From contig JAQXIM010000102.1 of assembly GCA_029007785.1 (NCBI GenBank), positions 49,683 to 113,682 of the forward strand: a DNA stretch of 64,000 bases. The letters are read 5' to 3'. Under the pieces are notes generated by a model. That model did not search any database. It saw only the letters and a list, made by a program, of their open reading frames with translations, and was not told where the DNA came from. Of the stretch, positions 60,458-64,000 are shown in pieces. Every line of letters begins with the position of its first letter. Within the stretch, counting starts at the first letter, position 1. A program made the position numbers and the translations under genes. The stretch comes from Clostridiales bacterium. Lineage in GTDB: Bacteria; Bacillota; Clostridia; Lachnospirales; Lachnospiraceae.

Positions 60458-61555
60458 TTAAACATTGAAACGGAAGAGGATCACATCCCCGTCTTTTACA
60501 ACGTAATCTTTTCCTTCCAGGCCAACCAGTCCTTTTTCTTTGGCTGCTGCATAAGTGCCTGCATCCAGAAGATCCTGGTAATTAACAACCTCTGCACGGA
60601 TAAAGCCGCGCTCGAAATCGGAATGGATCTTTCCGGCTGCGCCCGGAGCCTTCGTTCCTTTCTTGATGGTCCATGCTCTTGTTTCCTGCTCACCGGCGGT
60701 AAGGTAGCTGATGAGACCCAGCAGATGGTAGCTGGCCGTAATGAGTTTGTCCAGACCGGATTCGGAAAGGCCAAGATCTTCCAGGAACATTTTCTTCTCA
60801 TCTTCTTCCAGCTCGGAAATCTCCTGTTCAATCTGAGCACAGACAACAAATACTTCGCTGCCTTCCTCTTTTGCGAATTTTCGTACTTCTTCCACCAGAT
60901 CATTGGATGCAGCATCATCAGCCAGATCTTCTTCTGCCACATTGGCAGCGTAAATAACCGGTTTGTAGGTCAGCAGATCCAAAGAGGCAATAAAAGCAGC
61001 TTCGTCTTCATCGGCAGCTTCCATACTCTTTGCCATCTTGCCGTCTTCCAGCCAGGCTTTCAGTTTCTTGAGAGTTACCAGCTCTGCAGCCAGAGATTTG
61101 TCGTTCATGGCACTTCTGGTTGTCTTTGCAATTCTTCTTTCCAGAATTTCCAGATCGGAAAAAATCAGTTCCAGATTGATGGTCTCAATATCGCGCAGAG
61201 GATTTACGCTTCCGTCTACGTGGACCACATTGGTGTCTTCAAAGCAGCGTACTACGTGAACAATGGCATCCACTTCACGGATATGAGATAAGAACTGGTT
61301 TCCCAGACCCTCACCCTTGCTGGCACCCTTTACCAGGCCGGCAATATCAACGAATTCAATAACAGCGGGAGTCACCTTGCGGGAATTATACATATTGGCA
61401 AGAAGACCAAGACGAAAATCAGGAACAGCAACCACGCCTACGTTGGGATCGATGGTACAGAACGGGTAGTTGGCGGATTCTGCGCCTGCTTTTGTCAAAG
61501 AATTAAACAAGGTACTTTTTCCCACATTGGGAAGTCCTACGATTCCTAATTTCAT
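60458..61555 (-). CDS. ychF: Redox-regulated ATPase YchF (Obg-like)
   Basis: A 365-residue Obg-family P-loop protein that prefers ATP. G1 is GIVGLPNVGKSTLFN, the switch II region FVDIAGLVKGASKGEGLGNQFL, and the altered G4 (YAANVAEED, instead of NKxD) explains ATP use. The C-terminal TGS domain covers about 280-365 (EVVNYQDLLDAGTYAAAKEKG). It binds ribosomes and affects stress resistance. AAGGAGAGTATATAC precedes ATG 61555. It is divergent from the TauE/SafE gene. Confidence 0.96.
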   Translation of the reverse strand: MKLGIVGLPNVGKSTLFNSLTKAGAESANYPFCTIDPNVGVVAVPDFRLGLLANMYNSRKVTPAVIEFVDIAGLVKGASKGEGLGNQFLSHIREVDAIVHVVRCFEDTNVVHVDGSVNPLRDIETINLELIFSDLEILERRIAKTTRSAMNDKSLAAELVTLKKLKAWLEDGKMAKSMEAADEDEAAFIASLDLLTYKPVIYAANVAEEDLADDAASNDLVEEVRKFAKEEGSEVFVVCAQIEQEISELEEDEKKMFLEDLGLSESGLDKLITASYHLLGLISYLTAGEQETRAWTIKKGTKAPGAAGKIHSDFERGFIRAEVVNYQDLLDAGTYAAAKEKGLVGLEGKDYVVKDGDVILFRFNV

Positions 61556-61840
61556 GTATATACTCTCCTTCTAAGATATACAATCTCTTTCGATTTTATT
61601 ATATATGTAATAAGAATAAGGCAGGAAATAAACCTGTCTTTGAAAAAATGAAAACTGGACATACAGAAACATTCTCCATTATAACATGGTGAGTTGGAAT
61701 TCTCAATAGCTATTCTAAATCCAAATCTCTTAGCCATGTCGGGAATAGTGGAGGGCATATAAAACTTATTATTTATAGAGAGAATGATCGAATTGATACA
61801 ATTATTTGAGAAATGGAAGCCGGTGGAGAGACTGGCAATA
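61556..61840. other. Divergent gap between ychF and the permease gene
   Basis: AT-rich with short palindromic patches (CAGG/CCTG near 61622-61635, CCATTATAACATGG near 61677). I see no gene in it. Confidence 0.3.
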
Positions 61841-61890
61841 ATTTCTTTTTGGCATATGTCGATTATAATTGACATATACCAAAAAGAAAT
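61841..61890. promoter_or_regulatory. 50-bp near-perfect palindrome over the permease promoter
   Basis: 20-bp arms at 61841-61860 and 61871-61890 with one mismatch and a 10-bp centre (GATTATAATT) that is itself nearly symmetrical. The right arm covers the -35 box and the spacer of the promoter. Confidence 0.8.
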
Positions 61891-61897
61891 CTATACT
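61869..61897 (+). promoter_or_regulatory. Promoter of the permease-reductase unit
   Basis: Consensus TTGACA at 61869-61874, a 17-bp spacer and TATACT at 61892-61897, 36 bp before the permease start. Confidence 0.82.
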
Positions 61898-61932
61898 ATT
61901 TGAGATGAGAAGCATGGAGGGAGGTAGCATAT

Positions 61933-62721
61933 ATGATGTATCTGATTTGTTGTCTGGTAACCTTTGCTGCCTGCATTCTCGGGACGATCTGCGGCATGGG
62001 AGGCGGTATTATTATCAAACCGGTTCTGGATGCCACTGGTGTCATGTCAGTTGCTGCGGTTACTTTCCTTTCCGGATGCACGGTTATTGCCATGTCCTGT
62101 TGGAGTGTTGGTAAAGCTGCCATCAAAAAAGAATCGGTGTTGGATATCCATACCACGCCTTTTTTGGCTGTCAGTGCAGCGTTGGGTGGTATGGCAGGAA
62201 AACAACTTTTCAATTTTGTTGCTTCGTGGTTTGCTGACAGAAATATGGCAGGAGGCGTGCAGGCTTGCCTTTTGTTTTTTGCGACTTTTGTTACGTTGAT
62301 GTATACTATAAAAAAAGACAGTTTCCACTCAAAGAGCATTCAGTCGCCGGCAGTTTCCATTGTGATTGGTCTTCTTCTTGGATTACTGGGGGCATTTCTG
62401 GGGATCGGAGGAGGTCCCTTCAACGTGGCTGTTCTTTGTTACTTTTTTTCCATGGCTGCGAAAAAGGCAACCCAGAACAGCTTGCTTATTGTGCTTTTCA
62501 GTCAGCTGGCAAGTACACTTCAGACTGTCTTTACCACCGGTGCACCGCAGCTTGATCCTGTTCTGATGGCCGGAATGATTGCAGTGGCCCTGGCTGCCAG
62601 TGAAGTGGGAAGGAAGATCAACCGAAAGATCAGTGAGCGTCAGGCTGTGTTTTGCCTGGAGAGCGCTATGATATTGATCATGGGAATCAGTATATACAAT
62701 ATGTTCAAATTTTTCAGGTAA
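61933..62721 (+). CDS. TauE/SafE-family (TSUP) permease
   Basis: A 262-residue membrane protein with about eight helices and two homologous halves. Each half has the TSUP glycine motif: GTICGMGGGIIIKPVLDATG and LGLLGAFLGIGGGPFNVAV. The family moves sulfite, sulfoacetate, taurine-type sulfonates or other organic acids. GGAGGGAGG lies before ATG 61933. The next gene, 22 bp downstream, encodes a redox protein fused to a sulfite-reductase-like domain. A sulfur oxyanion is thus the most likely cargo (inference), though import versus export is open. Confidence 0.9.
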   Translation: MMYLICCLVTFAACILGTICGMGGGIIIKPVLDATGVMSVAAVTFLSGCTVIAMSCWSVGKAAIKKESVLDIHTTPFLAVSAALGGMAGKQLFNFVASWFADRNMAGGVQACLLFFATFVTLMYTIKKDSFHSKSIQSPAVSIVIGLLLGLLGAFLGIGGGPFNVAVLCYFFSMAAKKATQNSLLIVLFSQLASTLQTVFTTGAPQLDPVLMAGMIAVALAASEVGRKINRKISERQAVFCLESAMILIMGISIYNMFKFFR

Positions 62722-62743
62722 ATAAACCAAGGAGGTTGTTTCT

Positions 62744-64000
62744 ATGTTATTGAAAGAAAGAGCGGGCTATTACTACTATACATTGGATAAAGGATGTGCC
62801 GAGGCGATTCTCATGGCAGCCAACGAGGTATACAGCCTTGGTCTGACGGATTCAGAAATGGGGCTTTTTGCCGGTTTTCGTACCGGTATGGGCTGCGGCA
62901 GTACCTGTGGAAGCCTGACCGGTGCCATTGGTGTTTTGAGCAAAAAATACAATCAGCGGGATGACCTGAAAGAGCTGTGTGCCGGATTTGTCGAGGCGTT
63001 TGAACAGAAACTGGCTTGTGGATCCATCGGTTGTGACGTTCTGGCTGCTCGTTATAAGACGGAAGCGAGCCGCTGTCGGACTGCCGTAGAACTGACAGCA
63101 GAAGCTTTGGAAGAGTATATTGATAAACTGGAAGGCCGTACTGTTGTTTCCCTGAATGAAGGTTGTACCTTAAGGCCGGAGGATATAAAACGGGTCAAAG
63201 GTCTGGGCTTTTTGCATCATAAGGGAACCAACAAATTTAATGGCCGTATTATCACCCGTAACGGCCGCATTACCAATGAAGAGTGTCAGGTCATTGCCGA
63301 GGCTGCCAAACTGTACGGTGACGGACACATGATGTTTACCACCCGACTGACAGTAGAAGTTTCCGGTATTGATTATAAAGATATTGATGCTTTCCGTGCA
63401 TTCGTAGGGAAGGCCGGTTTGGAAACCGGAGGTACCGGCAGTAAGGTACGCCCTGTGGTTTCCTGTAAAGGTACTACCTGCCAGTATGGTCTCTGTGATA
63501 CATACGCTTTGAGCAATGAAATTCACGAGCTTTTTTACAAGGGCTATTCCGATGTTTCCCTGCCCCACAAATTCAAAATTGCAGTGGGAGGCTGTCCAAA
63601 TAACTGTGTGAAGCCGGATCTGAATGATCTGGGAATCGTGGGTGCCCGGGTTCCCGGCTATGATCCTTCCCAGTGCAAGGGATGTAAGAAGTGTCAGATT
63701 GTGACTGCCTGTCCCATTCATGCAGCGAAGCTGGAAGATGGACGTCTGGTGATTGATCCTAAGCTTTGCAACAACTGTGGCCGTTGTGTGGGCAAGTGTC
63801 CCTTCCATTGCAACGATGAGGGCATGTATGGATGGAAAGTATATGTGGGCGGCCGTTGGGGCAAACGTGCAGCTCACGGTCAGATGCTGAGTAAGACATT
63901 TACAGATAAGGCTGAGGTACTGAACGTGGTGGAGAAAGCGATTCTCCTGTTCCGCGATCAGGGTGTGTCCGGTGAGCGTTTTGCCGATACCATTGAAAGA
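62744..64000 (+). CDS. C_GCAxxG_C_C redox domain fused to a siroheme sulfite/nitrite-reductase-like domain with two 4Fe-4S clusters (3' end outside window)
   Basis: 419 residues are visible and the frame is still open at the window end. Residues about 8-130 match the C_GCAxxG_C_C redox family: GCAEAILMAA with Cys18, RTGMGCGSTCGSLTGAIG with Cys51/Cys55, then Cys79, and GSIGC with Cys92/Cys97. Residues about 130-300 are an NIR/SIR half with the siroheme-cluster cysteines Cys241-x4-Cys246 and Cys284-x3-Cys288 (GGCPNNC). A two-cluster ferredoxin unit follows: Cys311-x2-Cys314-x2-Cys317-x5-Cys323 and Cys342-x2-Cys345-x2-Cys348-x3-Cys352. The remaining stretch continues the reductase fold (YVGGRWGKRAAHG). 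AGGAGG precedes ATG 62744. Reduction of sulfite or a similar oxyanion is inferred. Confidence 0.86.
   Translation, partial: MLLKERAGYYYYTLDKGCAEAILMAANEVYSLGLTDSEMGLFAGFRTGMGCGSTCGSLTGAIGVLSKKYNQRDDLKELCAGFVEAFEQKLACGSIGCDVLAARYKTEASRCRTAVELTAEALEEYIDKLEGRTVVSLNEGCTLRPEDIKRVKGLGFLHHKGTNKFNGRIITRNGRITNEECQVIAEAAKLYGDGHMMFTTRLTVEVSGIDYKDIDAFRAFVGKAGLETGGTGSKVRPVVSCKGTTCQYGLCDTYALSNEIHELFYKGYSDVSLPHKFKIAVGGCPNNCVKPDLNDLGIVGARVPGYDPSQCKGCKKCQIVTACPIHAAKLEDGRLVIDPKLCNNCGRCVGKCPFHCNDEGMYGWKVYVGGRWGKRAAHGQMLSKTFTDKAEVLNVVEKAILLFRDQGVSGERFADTIER

Overview
The window looks like the chromosome of a moderate-GC, anaerobic, Gram-positive Clostridia, most likely a Lachnospiraceae-type organism. This is an inference. 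It rests on SpoIIP and a SigG-like sigma fragment, a single-chain PurL with built-in glutaminase, pyruvate phosphate dikinase, RelQ, YsxC, DUF1292 and 3D-domain proteins, strong AGGAGG ribosome sites and a TTG start for the signal peptidase. About 48 protein genes are supported. I saw no rRNA, tRNA, CRISPR array, transposase or prophage.

Layout. 1-3970: recJ end, apt, an RNA methyltransferase and a secreted SH3-3D wall protein. 4049-7560: a deacetylase lipoprotein, the NfeD/SPFH membrane pair and signal peptidase I. 7688-14125: proteostasis block tig-clpP-clpX-lon-ysxC. 14156-20411: asnS, spoIIP, lepA, hemW. 20420-26943: an incomplete sigma-like protein, purL and an unknown membrane protein. 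27450-30077: ppdK. 30142-34222: an amino-acid unit made of a sodium symporter, a GntR repressor and an amino-acid dehydrogenase, with the same 15-bp operator at both target promoters. 34309-38564: a CsoR-family remnant, then LysR regulator, transporter and L-tartrate dehydratase subunits. 38961-42433: threonine aldolase, HAD phosphatase, thiW and thiE. 43021-45018: a Tat-exported esterase with an apparently dead first domain. 45316-49200: a FeoA-FeoB fusion and larC. 49336-55940: small accessory genes, tandem repeats, a large nested palindrome, hemolysin III, LysR, a WapI-like protein, a 5'-truncated sigG, a zinc-type ArsR and relQ. 56322-61555: gltX, a UvrD-type helicase, DUF1292 and ychF. 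61841-64000: a palindromic promoter, a TauE/SafE permease and the start of an unusual fusion that joins a C_GCAxxG_C_C redox domain to a siroheme sulfite-reductase-like domain and two 4Fe-4S clusters.

Strongest leads. The permease plus redox/siroheme fusion behind a 50-bp palindrome looks like a dedicated sulfur (or similar) oxyanion module. A 137-bp repeat occurs twice, each time starting exactly in the T-run of a terminator. Tandem arrays begin at or just after stop codons of three unrelated genes. Two sigma-like genes are incomplete in different ways.
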